This document shows, in pieces, positions 62,963-64,000 of a stretch of DNA of 64,000 bases. The translations under genes were made by a program, and so were the position numbers. The notes under the pieces were generated by a model. That model searched no databases, was not told where the DNA came from, and saw only the letters and a program-made list of their open reading frames with translations. The stretch comes from Mixta hanseatica (GTDB taxonomy: Bacteria > Pseudomonadota > Gammaproteobacteria > Enterobacterales > Enterobacteriaceae), in contig NZ_CP082904.1 of the NCBI RefSeq assembly GCF_023517775.1, positions 2,790,001-2,854,000 on the forward strand, written 5' to 3'. Every line of letters begins with the position of its first letter. Position 1 is the stretch's first letter.

Positions 62963-62987
62963 AAGGCTCGCTACGGCGGGCCTTTTT
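62963..62987 (+). terminator. Terminator of the microcin-like cassette
   Basis: AAGGCTCGC-TACG-GCGGGCCTT followed by TTT, 15 bases after the immunity-like gene; a common phage-type terminator. Confidence 0.8.
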
Positions 62988-63103
62988 CATATCTGCGCCC
63001 CGGCGCTCCTTATTCAATCCGGGCGCCGGCGGAAGGAGTATGCGGCTGCGTCTGGTTCGATACACCTCGCGAGGGTATTTTCGGCACGCTATAGGTGCAT
63101 CGC

Positions 63104-63520
63104 CAGAAAACTGAGCAAAAAGAGGCGTCTCATGTTGCTATCCCGATCGGCGACGCGCTGGAATCGATCATAGACAGCAGCCGGGATAATGTGGCGAGTC
63201 CCTACGTTGTTCATCGCCTGCCGAAAAAACGCAGCAACCGTATTAGCCAGGAGGTGAACCACCCCACCCAGGTCGCGCCTGACTATCTGAGCCGCGCATT
63301 TTTGGCATTGAGGGGCCAGGTCGGCGTGGCAGCCAGTTTGCCTCCAGAGCAGCGTCCGACATTTCACGAGATTCGCGCGCTGGCCGCATTCCTGTTTAAA
63401 CAACAGGGCTGTGATCCGCAGGCGCGAATGGCACACGCTGATGCAAAATCCACGAAAATTTATACAGAGAACCACGTTGAATGGGTGCATGTGCCGCACG
63501 CGGAGATCAGGCCCATCTTT
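63104..63520 (+). pseudogene. Lambda-type phage integrase, C-terminal remnant
   Basis: The coding frame retains the second half of a tyrosine recombinase: SPYVVHRLPKK, VAPDYLSRAF, LPPEQRPTFHEIRALAAFLF (box II HxxR) and a degraded IYTENHVEWVHV end. The N-terminal arm-binding and core-binding domains are missing. It shows that a second, unrelated phage once integrated in this locus. Confidence 0.75.
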
Positions 63521-63577
63521 ATGTCTCGACAACGTAAAGGTAGCTTCTTACGCGCCGAAAGGCCAGGAGAAGCAACC

Positions 63578-63691
63578 ATGAAGCAGCAAACGGCAATCCT
63601 GATCGCCACCCTCGTTATAGCGGCGGCAGCGACCGTCCTACTGCTTAGCTCAGCCGTTGCTGCCGACCCAAACCGTTCTAATAAACAATGA
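63578..63691 (+). CDS. 37-residue single-helix membrane peptide
   Basis: ATG at 63578 with AGGAGA eight bases upstream; MKQQTAILIATLVIAAAATV and LLLSSAVAADPNRSNKQ give one helix (about 5-26) and a short polar tail. It is in frame with the integrase remnant, so it could be read as that ORF's tail, but the ribosome site suggests an independent small gene. Resembles short phage/toxin-like membrane peptides only in general form. Confidence 0.4.
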   Translation: MKQQTAILIATLVIAAAATVLLLSSAVAADPNRSNKQ

Positions 63692-63891
63692 GCTATGGAC
63701 TATGAGCAAACGCTAAGCGACATAAAACGTCTATCTCCTGTGTGCAGCATGACCTATCTCCCTGTCTTACCTAATGCATTACGCCTGTTTGCCAGATTCG
63801 ATATCTCCCTATAGTGAGGTGTTTTCCTTTGCACGCTGAAATATTTTTCTTCAGCAATCATTTACTTGTTAATTTCTTTAATAATGGCATC

Positions 63892-63918
63892 TACAAACTT
63901 TTAACCGCAGGCCGATAG
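63892..63918 (+). promoter_or_regulatory. FliA (sigma-28)-type promoter
   Basis: GCCGATAG at 63911-63918 matches the sigma-28 -10 element GCCGATAA at seven of eight positions. An imperfect -35 (TACAAACT) lies 11 bases upstream. The ATG of the chemoreceptor-like gene is 34 bases downstream. Confidence 0.5.
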
Positions 63919-63952
63919 TAGCAACGTTCATAACTCATCCAGGTAGATCTTC

Positions 63953-64000
63953 ATGAAATTATCAACCCGTCTTGCTGCTGGATACAGCTTGCTCATTTTA
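63953..64000 (+). CDS. Methyl-accepting chemotaxis protein, start only
   Basis: Only 16 codons are in the window: MKLSTRLAAGYSLLIL, the usual short cytoplasmic start and first helix of enterobacterial chemoreceptors. The FliA-like promoter just upstream supports the reading. Partial at the window edge. Confidence 0.55.
   Translation, partial: MKLSTRLAAGYSLLIL

Noticed and set aside
62888..63094. 68-codon open frame after the immunity-like gene
   Set aside because: Overlaps the immunity-like gene and runs through a strong terminator; sequence looks like decayed phage DNA read out of frame.

Overview
The window is a chromosomal segment of a member of the Enterobacterales. Gene content and order follow the E. 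coli 46-49 min region closely: mrp/metG, yohJK, cdd, sanA, mglBAC/galS, folE/yeiB, lysP/yeiE/yeiH/nfo, fruBKA, yeiW/yeiP/yeiR/lpxT, mepS, rtn, yejABEF/yejG, bcr/rsuA, radD, rplY, yejKLM, proL. GC-rich wobble positions, several local insertions and an unfamiliar intergenic repeat suggest Erwiniaceae (Pantoea/Mixta/Erwinia type) rather than Escherichia. That placement is inference.

Positions 1-57,300 are core genome. 1-9,800 carries an iron-dependent alcohol dehydrogenase, the Fe-S carrier ApbC, methionyl-tRNA synthetase, the YohJK membrane pair, cytidine deaminase behind a CRP-type promoter, NAD-malic enzyme and SanA. 9,800-20,500 holds a FUSC-family efflux protein, the methyl-galactoside ABC transporter with its repressor GalS (a CRP site plus a gal-type operator at both promoters), YeiB, FolE and an MFS protein. 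20,500-30,600 has a LysR regulator overlapping a glutathione-dependent formaldehyde operon (frmA-yeiG), a Fur-boxed iron-type ABC permease/ATPase pair without a binding protein, LysP, YeiE, YeiH and endonuclease IV. 30,600-33,000 is a local insertion of two divergent exported proteins: one YnfC-like, one unrecognised. 33,000-57,300 contains the fructose PTS with two Cra boxes, EF-P-like YeiP, the YeiR GTPase, LpxT, MepS, an EAL/CSS phosphodiesterase, the Yej peptide importer, Bcr, RsuA, RadD, ribosomal protein L25, YejK, YejL and YejM.

At 57,223-57,299 lies tRNA-Pro(GGG). Its last 23 bases plus two following bases recur at 61,489-61,513, bounding a 4.2 kb AT-rich element. That element holds a P4-type integrase, a 42-codon antisense ORF, the first ~154 codons of a DUF4011-type (large helicase) gene, and an IS911-like insertion that ends the gene. 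The IS has no target duplication and a non-canonical right tip, so the rest of the helicase gene and probably most of the island seem to have been deleted.

Beyond attR (61,514-63,700) is a mosaic of phage debris: an ORF6N fragment, a structural-gene fragment and a lambda-type integrase C-terminus. Inside it sits a small AT-rich cassette with its own promoter. It encodes a microcin-like precursor (15-residue leader, then a Gly/Ser/Cys-rich core reached only by a one-base frame change) followed at once by a two-helix immunity-like protein. This is the best candidate for something undescribed. The window ends at the start of a probable chemotaxis receptor gene behind a FliA-type promoter.
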